64,000 nucleotides of DNA from Variovorax paradoxus. Lineage in GTDB: Bacteria > Pseudomonadota > Gammaproteobacteria > Burkholderiales > Burkholderiaceae_C. The stretch lies in contig CP063166.1 of NCBI GenBank assembly GCA_016806145.1, positions 6,602,456-6,666,455 of the forward strand. Direction: 5' to 3'. Below the pieces are notes generated by a model that made no database searches, was not told where the DNA came from, and saw only the letters and a list, made by a program, of their open reading frames with translations. The position numbers and the translations under genes were made by a program. Position 1 is the first letter of the stretch. Each line of letters opens with the position of its first letter. Positions 26,442 through 35,382 of this stretch are shown here, piece after piece.

Positions 26442-26459
26442 TTTTGGTCATTTTGGTCA
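26442..26459. repeat. Tandem 9-base repeat upstream of the SPFH gene
   Basis: Two head-to-tail copies of TTTTGGTCA. It is an unusually AT-rich patch in this high-GC region and may be a direct-repeat operator or promoter-proximal element for either divergent gene. Confidence 0.4.
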
Positions 26460-26549
26460 TGGCTGCACCCTGGCCAGGCGGCATAGTCCGTCATCGTCCG
26501 AGGTCTACAATCGGCGCCCCCAGAAGAAGCGCCCCAGGAGCAACGGCAC

Positions 26550-28898
26550 ATGTCTGACACGACCCCTTCGTCATCCTCGACTCCCTCGCCCGAAGACAAA
26601 CGCGCCGAACTTCGACGTGCCGCCCTCGAGTACCACGAGTTCCCGGTCCCGGGAAAGATCTCGATCGCCGCGACCAAGCAGATGGTCAACCAGCGCGACC
26701 TGTCGCTGGCCTACTCGCCCGGCGTGGCCGCGCCCTGCGAGGAGATCGTCAAGGACCCGGCCAACGCCTTCAAGTACACCGCGCGCGGCAACCTCGTGGC
26801 GGTCATCACCAACGGCACCGCGGTGCTGGGCCTGGGCGACATCGGCCCGCTGGCTTCCAAGCCGGTGATGGAAGGCAAGGGCGTTCTCTTCAAGAAATTC
26901 GCCGGCGTCGACGTGTTCGACATCGAGATCGACGAGAAGGACCCGGCGAAGCTGGTCGAGGTGATCGCCGCGCTCGAACCCACCTTCGGCGCGATCAACC
27001 TCGAGGACATCAAGGCGCCCGACTGCTTCTACGTCGAGCGCGAGCTGCGCAAGCGCATGAAGATCCCGGTCTTCCACGACGACCAGCACGGCACGGCGAT
27101 CACCGTGGCCGCGGCCATGCTCAACGGCCTGAAGGTGGCCGGCAAGAACATCGCCGACGTGAAGCTCGTGACCTCGGGCGCGGGCGCCGCGGCGCTGGCC
27201 TGCCTGAACCTGCTGCTCAAGGTGGGCCTCAAGCGCGAGAACGTGTTCGTGACCGACCTGGCCGGCGTGGTCTACGAAGGCCGCACCGAGCTGATGGACG
27301 ACGACAAGCGCCAGTACATGCAGAACACCACGGCGCGCTCGCTGGCCGAGGTGATCGAGGGTGCCGACGTGTTCCTGGGCCTGTCGGCCGGCGGCGTGCT
27401 CAAGCCCGCGATGGTCGCCAAGATGGCGACGCGCCCGGTGATCTTCGCGCTGGCCAATCCGAATCCGGAAATCACGCCCGAAGACGCGCGCACGGTGCGC
27501 GACGACATCATCATGGCCACCGGCCGCACCGATTACCCGAACCAGGTCAACAACGTCCTGTGCTTCCCGTACATCTTCCGCGGCGCGCTCGACTCGGGCG
27601 CGACCACGATCACCGACGAGATGGAGATCGCCGCGGTGCACGCCATCGCCGAGCTGGCCCAGGCCGAGCAGAGCGAGCGCGTGGCGGCCGCCTACGTCGG
27701 CGAGAAGCTGTCGTTCGGCCCCGAATACCTGATCCCGAAGCCCTTCGACCCGCGCCTGATGATGAAGATCGCGCCGGCCGTGGCCAAGGCGGCCGAGGAA
27801 AGCGGCGTGGCGCTGCGTCCGATCAAGGACATGGACGCCTACCGCGACAAGCTGCAGAGCTTCGTCTACGCCTCGGGCACCACCATGAAGCCGATCTTCG
27901 ACGCCGCCAAGCGCGCGCCGAAGAAGCGCGTGGCCTACTGCGAGGGCGAGGAAGAGCGCGTGCTGCGCGCCGCGCAGATCGTGGTCGACGAGGGCATCGC
28001 GCGCCCGACGCTGATCGGCCGCCCGGCCATCATCGCCCAGCGCATCGAGAAGTTCGGCCTGCGCCTGAAGGAAGAGCTCGACTACGACGTGGTCAACGTC
28101 GAGCAGGACCACCGCTACCGCGACTTCTGGCAGACCTACCACCGCATGACCGAGCGCAAGGGCATCACGGTGCAGGTCGCCAAGATCGAGATGCGCCGCC
28201 GCCTCACGCTGATCGGCGCGATGCTGCTGCACAAGGGCGAGGTCGACGGCATGATCTGCGGCACCTGGGGCACCACGCTGATCCACCTGCACTACATCGA
28301 CCAGGTGATCGGCAAGCGCCCCGGCGGCTGCGCCAGCACCCCGCAGGACGTGCCGGTGTACGCCTGCATGAACGGCCTGCTGCTGCCCGAGCGCCAGGTG
28401 TTCCTGGTCGACACCCACGTCAACTACGACCCGACGCCCGAGGAACTGGCCGAGATCACGACCATGGCGGCCGAGGAAATGATGCGCTTCGGCCTCAAGC
28501 CCAAGGCGGCGCTGCTGTCGCATTCGAACTTCGGCACCAGCAACGAGCCCAGCGCGCTGAAGATGCGCAAGACGCTCGACCTGCTGCGCGTGCAGGCGCC
28601 ATGGCTCGAGGTCGACGGCGAAATGCACGGCGACGTGGCGCTCGACAGCAAGCAGCGCGCGGTGGTCATGCCGCACAGCGCGCTGGCCGGCGATGCCAAC
28701 CTGCTGGTTTTCCCGAACATCGATTCGGCCAACATTTCCTACAACCTGCTCAAGACGGCGGCCGGCGGCAACATCGCGATCGGCCCGGTGCTGCTCGGAG
28801 CGGCCAAACCCGTGCACATTCTCACGGCGAGCGCCACCGTGCGGCGCATCGTGAACATGACGGCGCTCACGGTGGCCGACGCCAACGCTGAACGTTAA
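26550..28898 (+). CDS. maeB: NADP-dependent malic enzyme with phosphotransacetylase-like domain
   Basis: Decarboxylates malate to pyruvate with reduction of NADP+, feeding gluconeogenic and lipid metabolism. The 782-residue size is the MaeB two-domain form. The malic enzyme domain occupies about residues 20-430, with [19 protein letters not shown] and a Rossmann [16 protein letters not shown]. The C-terminal phosphotransacetylase-like domain (about 450-780) is regulatory in homologues, where acetyl-CoA inhibits. The ATG has CAGGAG upstream. A TACAAT box at 26506-26511 may be the -10 element. It has its own downstream hairpin at 28925. Confidence 0.96.
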   Translation: MSDTTPSSSSTPSPEDKRAELRRAALEYHEFPVPGKISIAATKQMVNQRDLSLAYSPGVAAPCEEIVKDPANAFKYTARGNLVAVITNGTAVLGLGDIGPLASKPVMEGKGVLFKKFAGVDVFDIEIDEKDPAKLVEVIAALEPTFGAINLEDIKAPDCFYVERELRKRMKIPVFHDDQHGTAITVAAAMLNGLKVAGKNIADVKLVTSGAGAAALACLNLLLKVGLKRENVFVTDLAGVVYEGRTELMDDDKRQYMQNTTARSLAEVIEGADVFLGLSAGGVLKPAMVAKMATRPVIFALANPNPEITPEDARTVRDDIIMATGRTDYPNQVNNVLCFPYIFRGALDSGATTITDEMEIAAVHAIAELAQAEQSERVAAAYVGEKLSFGPEYLIPKPFDPRLMMKIAPAVAKAAEESGVALRPIKDMDAYRDKLQSFVYASGTTMKPIFDAAKRAPKKRVAYCEGEEERVLRAAQIVVDEGIARPTLIGRPAIIAQRIEKFGLRLKEELDYDVVNVEQDHRYRDFWQTYHRMTERKGITVQVAKIEMRRRLTLIGAMLLHKGEVDGMICGTWGTTLIHLHYIDQVIGKRPGGCASTPQDVPVYACMNGLLLPERQVFLVDTHVNYDPTPEELAEITTMAAEEMMRFGLKPKAALLSHSNFGTSNEPSALKMRKTLDLLRVQAPWLEVDGEMHGDVALDSKQRAVVMPHSALAGDANLLVFPNIDSANISYNLLKTAAGGNIAIGPVLLGAAKPVHILTASATVRRIVNMTALTVADANAER

Positions 28899-28924
28899 GC
28901 TTTAGCAAGCATTCCTTCGAGAGT

Positions 28925-28945
28925 GGACGCCAACTTATGGCGTCC
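28925..28945 (+). terminator. Hairpin after maeB, weak terminator candidate
   Basis: Perfect inverted repeat GGACGCC - AACTTAT - GGCGTCC 27 bases after the maeB stop. There is no T tract, so it may be a Rho-assisted or mRNA-protecting structure and not an intrinsic terminator. Confidence 0.4.
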
Positions 28946-29093
28946 CTGTCAAGCCCTCGATACTGCTCAAACTTTGGGCAGTCGCTTGCTATTTTCGCCA
29001 GCGTGGTGCACACTCGCGGGCTTGGATTTGCGGGTTAACCCCAAGGTTGATCGCTGATCCGAGCCCCCCGCTCTTTTCTTGTGGTGCCTCTCT

Positions 29094-29516
29094 ATGGCGA
29101 TGGCGTCTTGCGCCTCGATCACGTCCTCTGTCGCTAAGTTTGCGCTCACCGGCTTCATGCTGGCGGCGCTGGCGACGACGGGGGCCGAGGCCCGCGGATG
29201 GTTCGGCGCCGGGAATTCCACCGCCCAGGAAACGATTGCGCTGGCCGAGCTGCCGGCGCAAGGCCAGCGTACCTACGAAGCCATCCTGAACGGCGGCCCC
29301 TTCCGGTACGACAAGGACGGCTCGGTGTTCGGCAATCGCGAACGGCTCCTGCCCCCGGCCCGGCGCGGCCACTATCGCGAGTACACGGTGACCACGCCCG
29401 GATCGCGCGATCGCGGCGCCCGGCGCATCGTCTGCGGCGGCGAGAAGCGCACGGCACCCGAGGCCTGCTGGTACACGGCGGACCATTACGCGAGTTTCAG
29501 GCGGATCACGCCATGA
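29094..29516 (+). CDS. Secreted guanyl-specific ribonuclease (barnase / RNase Sa-like)
   Basis: A 140-residue protein: a signal peptide (hydrophobic core about 17-30, cleavage near Ala-Glu-Ala at 31-33) followed by an about 100-residue microbial RNase domain. Conserved features are GGPFRYDKDGSVFGNRE, HYREYTV with catalytic Glu96, RGARRI with the phosphate-binding arginines around 108-111, and DHYASF with catalytic His131. Cys114 and Cys125 may form a disulfide. It cleaves RNA after guanine in family members. The reading frame opens earlier at a TTG (29079), but ATG 29094 better fits the signal peptide. Its stop overlaps the barstar start as ATGA, so toxin and inhibitor are translationally coupled. 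Confidence 0.9.
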   Translation: MAMASCASITSSVAKFALTGFMLAALATTGAEARGWFGAGNSTAQETIALAELPAQGQRTYEAILNGGPFRYDKDGSVFGNRERLLPPARRGHYREYTVTTPGSRDRGARRIVCGGEKRTAPEACWYTADHYASFRRITP

Positions 29517-29995
29517 GCGGCGACGACAACGACTTGAGCGGCGCACCGAAGCGCCCCGAAGAAATGATGATGACTATGGAAAGACCAGCGGAGATGACTT
29601 TATCCCTTCGTGGCGTACGCCCGAACATCGTGCAATCGATTCGCGCGTTCCGCGTGAGCGACCTGCAGGACGCCGCCAACGCAGCGGGCCAGCACTTCCT
29701 GTACGCCAACCTGGGCAACGCGCAGACCAAGCAGGACGTGCTCGACCTGATCGCCCAGCAGTTCACCTTTCCGGCGCACTTCGGCAAGAACTTCGACGCG
29801 CTGTACGACTGCATGACCGACCCGTTGCATAAATCGGGCCCGCAGCCCGGTTTCGTGATCGTTCTCGAACAGATCCCGGCCAACGGCAAGTTCGACAAGG
29901 AAGCGCGCGAGCAGCTGCTCGACATCTTCCGCGACGCGTCGGACTACTGGGGCGACCGCAAGGTGCCCTTCCGGTGCTTCTATTCTTTTCTGTAG
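29513..29995 (+). CDS. Barstar-family ribonuclease inhibitor
   Basis: A 160-residue cytoplasmic protein, longer than the 90-residue classical barstar because of an about 55-residue N-terminal extension. The barstar fold covers about residues 55-160 with HFLYANLGNAQTKQDVLDLIAQQF, the family's FPAHFGKNFDALYDCMTD motif that plugs the RNase active site, and an acidic helix near the C-terminus. It would protect the cell from the RNase before secretion. The ATG overlaps the RNase stop; the inhibitor could alternatively start at one of the internal ATGs around 29561-29597. Confidence 0.92.
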   Translation: MSGDDNDLSGAPKRPEEMMMTMERPAEMTLSLRGVRPNIVQSIRAFRVSDLQDAANAAGQHFLYANLGNAQTKQDVLDLIAQQFTFPAHFGKNFDALYDCMTDPLHKSGPQPGFVIVLEQIPANGKFDKEAREQLLDIFRDASDYWGDRKVPFRCFYSFL

Positions 29996-30231
29996 CCCGT
30001 TCTGCACAAACCAGCCAAGCAGAACGGGCGAACGAGGCCCAGCCGACCGCCGCGGCAACCCTCGATGGCATCCAGATCGATCCGGCCACCGTCGCCCCCG
30101 CGGTGACCGCCACCGCGACCGACGAACCCACGGGCGAAAAAATGCCGACCGACAAACTGGTCGACGTCTCGCCGCTGGCCTTGCGCATGAGCAGCCCGTT
30201 CAACGCGGGTTACTGGCTCGCCGCGGCGTAG
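29974..30231 (+). CDS. Small hypothetical protein downstream of barstar
   Basis: An 85-residue open frame starting at a GTG inside the barstar 3' end and ending 39 bases before a strong terminator. From about codon 20 its third positions are G/C-rich like the neighbouring genes, which favours real coding. The sequence is Ala/Thr/Pro-rich with no recognised domain and no clear membrane span. The start is uncertain because the first codons lie within the barstar tail and the inverted repeat. I do not recognise it; it might be non-coding. Confidence 0.4.
   Translation: MLLFFSVARSAQTSQAERANEAQPTAAATLDGIQIDPATVAPAVTATATDEPTGEKMPTDKLVDVSPLALRMSSPFNAGYWLAAA
29995..30029. repeat. 11-base inverted repeat at the barstar stop
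   Basis: GCCCGTTCTGC (29995-30005) and GCAGAACGGGC (30019-30029) form a perfect 11-base stem with a 13-base loop, starting at the last base of the barstar stop codon. There is no T tract. It could be an mRNA-stabilising hairpin or regulatory site for the RNase-barstar mRNA. Confidence 0.6.
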
Positions 30232-30270
30232 TCGAGAAAGCGCTCGCCGGGCACGTTCCGGCATCGCAAG

Positions 30271-30297
30271 AAAAAACCCGTCGTCGACGGGTTTTTT
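30271..30297. terminator. Bidirectional intrinsic terminator
   Basis: AAAAAACCCGTCG - TCGACGGGTTTTTT forms a GC stem flanked by A and T tracts on both sides. It can terminate the RNase-barstar transcript rightward and the lptD-surA-rsmA transcript leftward. Confidence 0.92.
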
Positions 30298-30322
30298 CGT
30301 TTCTCCCGCAGGCAACGCCCGC

Positions 30323-31090
30323 TCAGCCGAGCCCCGGCGTCTGCGCCAGCGCCACGTACTGCTCGACCGGCACTTCCTCGGCCCGCCGCTGCGTGTCGAA
30401 TTCGCCGACGAAGCCGTGTTCGTCGAGCCACTTGCCCAGCGTGTGGCGCAGCAGCTTGCGGCGCTGGCTGAACGCGACCTGCACGATCTCCTCGAGCCGC
30501 TTCGCATCGACCGCCGGCGGCGTGGCCAGCGGCACCATGCGCACCACGGCGCTGTCGACGCGCGGCGGCGGATCGAAGCTCTCGGGCGGCACGAACAGCA
30601 CGTTCTCCATCGCGTAGCGCCACTGCAGCATCACGCTCAGGCGGCTGTAGTCCGAGGTGGCGGGGCGCGCCACCATGCGGTCGATCACTTCCTTCTGCAG
30701 CATGAAGTGCTGGTCGGCCACCAGGTGGGCATAGCCCAGCAGGTGGAACAGGATCGGCGTGGAGATGTTGTAGGGCAGGTTGCCGACCACGCGCAGCGCG
30801 GTGGTCGGCACCTTCGCCGCCAGCGCCGCGAAGTCGACCTTGAGCACATCGGACTCGACCACCTCGAGCTGCGGATGGCTGCGCAGCCGCTTGGCGAGGT
30901 CGCGGTCGAGCTCGATGACGGTGAGCCGGCCGAGCCGCTCGACCAGCGGCTGCGTGAGCGCCGCGAGGCCGGGACCGATCTCGACCATGGGGTCGCCGGG
31001 CTGCGGCGCGATCTCGCGCACGATCGCGTCGATGATGCCGCCGTCGGACAGGAAGTGCTGGCCGAAGCGCTTCCTGGGAATGTGCGCCAT
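30323..31090 (-). CDS. rsmA: 16S rRNA (adenine1518/1519-N6)-dimethyltransferase
   Basis: KsgA. It dimethylates A1518 and A1519 of 16S rRNA late in 30S assembly, using SAM. The 255-residue protein opens with [10 protein letters not shown], then motif [15 protein letters not shown] near residue 40 and motif [12 protein letters not shown] near 110. The ATG at 31088-31090 was chosen because [12 protein letters not shown] is the universal start. It lies 10 bases after surA, so it is the last gene of lptD-surA-rsmA. The pdxA gene that often sits between surA and rsmA is absent. Confidence 0.97.
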   Translation of the reverse strand: MAHIPRKRFGQHFLSDGGIIDAIVREIAPQPGDPMVEIGPGLAALTQPLVERLGRLTVIELDRDLAKRLRSHPQLEVVESDVLKVDFAALAAKVPTTALRVVGNLPYNISTPILFHLLGYAHLVADQHFMLQKEVIDRMVARPATSDYSRLSVMLQWRYAMENVLFVPPESFDPPPRVDSAVVRMVPLATPPAVDAKRLEEIVQVAFSQRRKLLRHTLGKWLDEHGFVGEFDTQRRAEEVPVEQYVALAQTPGLG

Positions 31091-31100
31091 CGTGTATCGA

Positions 31101-32513
31101 TCAGGACTGCGGGGGCTCGCGGAACTCGACGTAGGCGCGCGCGCGAACTTCCTGCGCCCAGGTGTTGAAGGCTTCCTCGGTGCGCTGGTCGCGCAGCACG
31201 GCACGGGCGGCTTCGCGCTGCTCGTCCTGGCTCGGCTTGACGTTGCGGCGCTCGAGCACCTGGATCAGGTGGACGCCGAAGCGCGACACCACCGGATCGC
31301 TGATCTGGCCCGGCGCGAGGCGGTTCATGGCTTCCTCGAACTCGGGCACGAACATGCCCGGGCGAGCCCAGCCGAGGTCGCCGCCGTCCTTGGCGCTGCC
31401 GTCCTGCGAGTTGTCGCGTGCCAGGCTCGCGAAGTCGACGCTGCCGCCGCTGGCCTCGATGCGCCGCTTGAATTCGGCCAGCTGCGCCACCGCCTGCTCG
31501 GTGGTGCGCTTGGGATCGTTCTGCAGCAGGATGTGGCGCGCGTGGGTCTGCGTGACCACGGCATCGGCCGAGCCGACCTGTTCCTTGGCGATCACCTTGA
31601 CGACGTGAAAGCCGGCGCCCGTGCGCACCGGCCCGACGATGCCGCCCACGGCCGTGGACTGCACGGCCTCGACGAACAGCGGCGGATAGCGGTCGGCCGT
31701 GCGCATGCCGAGCGCGCCGCCATTGGCGCGGTCGGGCGCGTCGGAATTGCTCTGCACCAGCTTGGTGAAGTCCTCGCCGGAACGCGCGCGCTGCGCGAGG
31801 CCCTGGGCCTTCTGCTGCGCCTGCGCCACCTGCGCGTCGGTGGCGTTCTCGGGCACGGCCACCAGCAGTTGCGCGAGGTTGAGGTTCAGCATGGACGGAT
31901 CGCCCTTGCCGCCGCTGTTGCGCTGGTCCAGCAGGAACTGGTCGGCTTCCGCGTCGCTGACCTTGACCTTCGAATCGACCTCGCGGCCGCGCAGGCGCGT
32001 GAGCAGCAGCTGGTCGCGCAGGTCGTTGCGGAAGGCCTGCAGGCTGATGCCTTCGGCCGTCACGCGCTGGCGCAGCTCGGGCAGGGTCATCTGGTTCTGG
32101 CGCGCCACGGTCTGCTCGGCCTGGTCGATGGCGATCTCGTCGACCTTGATGCCGGTTTCCTTGGCGAGCTGCAATTGCGCGCGCTCGGAGATCAGCCTCT
32201 CGAGCACCATGCGCGCGAGTTCGGGGCGCGGCACGCGCTCGGCGTCGGGGTTCTCCTGGATCAGCCGCTGCACGCGGGTCAGCACCTCGGTGTTGGTGAT
32301 CGGTTCGGAATTGACCAGCGCGACGATGAATTCGGCCGAGCGCTGCACCGGTGCCGGCGGCGCGGCGGGCCGTGCGGCCGGCGGCGCCAGGCGCGGACCG
32401 GCGCGCATGATGTCGGTGATGCCGCCGCTGGAACGGAAGCCCTGCTGGGCGCCGGCGGTAACGGCCAGCGTGGCGAGGCAGGCCAGGCTGAGAATGGAAC
32501 GGATGTGTTTCAT
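31101..32513 (-). CDS. surA: Periplasmic chaperone / peptidyl-prolyl isomerase SurA
   Basis: Escorts outer membrane beta-barrel proteins through the periplasm. The 470-residue protein has a signal peptide ending near Ala22 ([20 protein letters not shown]), an N-terminal SurA chaperone domain (about residues 60-190, with the [15 protein letters not shown] start), and two parvulin domains (about 215-320 and 330-440). The second has the standard [22 protein letters not shown] and [12 protein letters not shown] elements. It is cotranscribed with lptD, one of its main clients, and rsmA. Confidence 0.96.
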   Translation of the reverse strand: MKHIRSILSLACLATLAVTAGAQQGFRSSGGITDIMRAGPRLAPPAARPAAPPAPVQRSAEFIVALVNSEPITNTEVLTRVQRLIQENPDAERVPRPELARMVLERLISERAQLQLAKETGIKVDEIAIDQAEQTVARQNQMTLPELRQRVTAEGISLQAFRNDLRDQLLLTRLRGREVDSKVKVSDAEADQFLLDQRNSGGKGDPSMLNLNLAQLLVAVPENATDAQVAQAQQKAQGLAQRARSGEDFTKLVQSNSDAPDRANGGALGMRTADRYPPLFVEAVQSTAVGGIVGPVRTGAGFHVVKVIAKEQVGSADAVVTQTHARHILLQNDPKRTTEQAVAQLAEFKRRIEASGGSVDFASLARDNSQDGSAKDGGDLGWARPGMFVPEFEEAMNRLAPGQISDPVVSRFGVHLIQVLERRNVKPSQDEQREAARAVLRDQRTEEAFNTWAQEVRARAYVEFREPPQS

Positions 32514-32534
32514 GGCGTTGCTCGGTCTCTCGTC

Positions 32535-35147
32535 TCAGTCGTAATTGGTGAAGCGGCTCGGCCCTTCGACCGGTGTGCGCAGGGGCTGGTAGCGTTGGAT
32601 GTTGGTGCGCAGGGCCTGCATCGGGCTCGAGCCGATGGCCGCGAAACCGACGAATTCGAGCTGGAACATGATGCGGGTGTTGGCCGTCACCTGACCGGTG
32701 GTGATGCGCTGCAGCACCACGCGCCCGATCCAGCAGCAGCCGTCGTATTCGACGCCGAGGACGCCGTCGGTGAGCTTGCGGTCCTGCAGGTCGTAGTTCA
32801 GCCGGCCCACCGCGTACCAGCGTCCGCCGCCCTGGCCCTTGCCGGGACCGAGGTCCTTGCCCTTGTCGCCCCAGAAGTCGTTGAGCGGCCACTGCCAGCC
32901 GACGTCGATCGACTTGCTGCCGTCGTTGACGGCGGTGGTGTTCGGGTTGAGCGCCTTGGCCGCGAGGTAGGCATCGCTGGGCGCCTGGTAGCGCAGCGCG
33001 ATGTTCACGTTGTGATAGGGCGCCGGGTTGTAGCGCGCGCTGATGGCGCTGCGCGTGGACTTGCGGGTGTCGGGGTTGTACTGGATGACCGTGTCTAGGC
33101 TCCACTTGGGCGTCCAGTTGATCTGGCCGCCCAGCAGCAGGTCGCTCGCGCGGTCGGTGACGGGATTCGCGCCTGGCAGCGTGACGCGCTGGTCGGAGAA
33201 GCGCAGCCGCTGCGCGACGCCGAAGCGCGCGGCCTCGGCACCGGTGTCGGGATCGATCAGCCTCGAGGTCACGCCCGTGGTGAGCGTGTTGGTGTCGGAG
33301 ATGCGGTCGTTGCCCGAGAAAGCGTTCTCGGTGTAGATGGTCGCGAAGCTGAAGTCGTTGGCGGCCGTGTCGTAGTTGGGCAGCTTGCTCTGGTCGCGGA
33401 AGGGCGTGTAGACGTAGTAGGCGCGCGGCTCCAGCGTCTGGCGGAAGGCGCGGCCGAAGAAGCTCGCGTCGCGCTCGAAGATCAGGCCGCTGTCGAGGCT
33501 GAAGGTCGGCACCGTGCGGTTGGCCGAGGTGGACCAGAGCACCGGCGAGTTCGGGTCGTACGGAATGCCGTTCACGTACTGCACGTTGTTGACCGTGAGC
33601 TTCGGGATGTCGCCCTGCGGCACGTAGTAGCTGTAGGTGGTGGCGTGCAGCTGCACCTTCGGGATGACGAAGGTGCTCGGCGTGAGGAAGGGCCGGCTCA
33701 GCGCCGCCACGGCGTACAGGCGGTCGCCGTCGGGCTGCGACTGCTGGACCGCGTCGTAGCCCGGTTGGCCGGAGGCGATGCGGTTCACGCGGAAGCGCGT
33801 GTAGTCCGTGGTGAACGAGAAGTCGAAGCCGCCCCAGTCGTACTTGTTGTAGTTGGCCGTGATCTGCGGCATGCGGTCGTACGACGGCACGACGGGCGCC
33901 AGGGTGTACTGCAGCGTCTGGTAGCGCAGCGCGCGCACCACGCCGTTCCAGTCGCCCTTGCTCCAGCTGAGCGTGGCGTCGTTGGGCAGCAGGCGTTGCG
34001 ACAGCGTGGGCGTGCGCGTGAAGTCGCGCCAGTAGTCGTTGTCGCTGACGCGGTTGATGTTGATGTTGGCCGCGAGCGAATCGAGACCGAGCGACTTGGC
34101 GTCGAAATCCTGGTGGTGGTTGAGCCAGACGCCCCAGCGCCGGGAACTGGGCTGCCGCAGGTCGAGGTCCTTGGCCTGGATCTGGCCGCTGGCCAGCTGC
34201 TGCAGCTGCGTGGCGCGCGACTCGTTGAAGCGCTGGCCCACCAGGCGGTCGCTGCCCATCAGGTCGAGCCGGACGGTGCCGTTGTAGCCCTTCTCGAGGT
34301 AGCGGAACTCCGAACCCAGGTTGATGCCGCGCTTGGACATCAGCGTCGGCGTGATGGTGGCGTCGCGATTCGGCGCGATGTTCCAGTAGTACGGCTGCGA
34401 ATACTCGATGCCGTTGGTGTTGTCGATGCCGATGGTGGGCGGCAGCAGGCCGCTCTTGCGCTCGTTCGACAGCGGGAAGCTCAGGCTGGGCAGCGCCGGC
34501 GTGGTGATGCCCATGAAGCTCAGCCGCGCGTCCTTGGCGACGCCCACGTTCTCCTCGCTGTCGGTGGTGATCGAGGCGGCGCTCAGGATCCAGGCCGGCA
34601 TCCAGCCCGGGAAGTCCTCGCGGCGGCAGGTGGTGTAGGTGCCCTGGCGCGCGATCGACACGTTGGAATCGACGAAGTCGATGCGCTGCGCCTCGCCGTG
34701 CCCGCCATTGGCGAGGAAGGTGTAGCGCACGTTGTTGAAGAAGCCCTCGAAGGTCTCGAGCTTGAGCTCGAGCTCGGGGCCCTCGTAGACGTTGCCCGCC
34801 TGGTTGACGCGCACGTTGCCCGTGGCACGCGCGCGGTCGTCGGGCTGGTAGTACTCGAGGCGGTCGGCGGTGATGGCGGTTTCGCCGCGCCGCAGGCTGG
34901 CATTGCCTTCCACCACGGTCTCGAGGTCGGGCCGGCCCGAGATGCGGTCGCCGCTCACGAGGCTGGGCAGCTGGCTGCGCAGCAGCGGCGGAATGGTCTC
35001 GGCGAGCTGGGGCGTGCGCTTGAGCGTGAGCGGGCCGTCGAGGCCCGTGCCCTGCGCCGAGGCGCCATGCGCGTGCAGCAGGGCCAGCGTCAGGAGGGCC
35101 AGCGGCAGCGGCGGGCCGGAACGGCGCACGTCGACTCGTCGGCTCAT
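32535..35147 (-). CDS. lptD: LPS-assembly protein LptD
   Basis: Outer membrane beta-barrel that, with LptE, inserts lipopolysaccharide in the outer leaflet. The 870-residue protein has a signal peptide (hydrophobic ALLTLALLHAHGASA ending near residue 31), an N-terminal OstA jellyroll (about 75-200, GNASLRRGETAITADRLEYY) and a large C-terminal barrel. Cysteine pairs expected for the disulfide-linked mature form are present near TTCRRED and CCW. The start at 35147 follows GGGAGG and agrees with the signal peptide; a longer frame upstream is not supported. It heads lptD-surA-rsmA and diverges from amgK, as in Pseudomonas. Confidence 0.95.
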   Translation of the reverse strand: MSRRVDVRRSGPPLPLALLTLALLHAHGASAQGTGLDGPLTLKRTPQLAETIPPLLRSQLPSLVSGDRISGRPDLETVVEGNASLRRGETAITADRLEYYQPDDRARATGNVRVNQAGNVYEGPELELKLETFEGFFNNVRYTFLANGGHGEAQRIDFVDSNVSIARQGTYTTCRREDFPGWMPAWILSAASITTDSEENVGVAKDARLSFMGITTPALPSLSFPLSNERKSGLLPPTIGIDNTNGIEYSQPYYWNIAPNRDATITPTLMSKRGINLGSEFRYLEKGYNGTVRLDLMGSDRLVGQRFNESRATQLQQLASGQIQAKDLDLRQPSSRRWGVWLNHHQDFDAKSLGLDSLAANININRVSDNDYWRDFTRTPTLSQRLLPNDATLSWSKGDWNGVVRALRYQTLQYTLAPVVPSYDRMPQITANYNKYDWGGFDFSFTTDYTRFRVNRIASGQPGYDAVQQSQPDGDRLYAVAALSRPFLTPSTFVIPKVQLHATTYSYYVPQGDIPKLTVNNVQYVNGIPYDPNSPVLWSTSANRTVPTFSLDSGLIFERDASFFGRAFRQTLEPRAYYVYTPFRDQSKLPNYDTAANDFSFATIYTENAFSGNDRISDTNTLTTGVTSRLIDPDTGAEAARFGVAQRLRFSDQRVTLPGANPVTDRASDLLLGGQINWTPKWSLDTVIQYNPDTRKSTRSAISARYNPAPYHNVNIALRYQAPSDAYLAAKALNPNTTAVNDGSKSIDVGWQWPLNDFWGDKGKDLGPGKGQGGGRWYAVGRLNYDLQDRKLTDGVLGVEYDGCCWIGRVVLQRITTGQVTANTRIMFQLEFVGFAAIGSSPMQALRTNIQRYQPLRTPVEGPSRFTNYD

Positions 35148-35382
35148 CAGGCCTCCCGCCGATCCGTTCCGAGGAGAGCCTGGCGTCCTCCCGAGGAAGG
35201 CAGCGAGCGCACAAGGTGCCAGGCGTCGGGGCATGGATTCGTAGGCATCGGTTCGGACAAAGGAAACGTCGGGGGAGGCGGCGCGGCAGGCCGGCCGGTT
35301 GCGGGAGCCGGCGGCGAACCGGTCCGATCGGGCGCCGATCGCAGAGGTTGCCGCGCCAGGCGGTTTGTAGAATCGATTATCC

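Noticed and set aside
30685..35214. 1509-residue frame across rsmA, surA and lptD
   Set aside because: It is an out-of-frame shadow; lptD, surA and rsmA each have complete frames with recognisable motifs.
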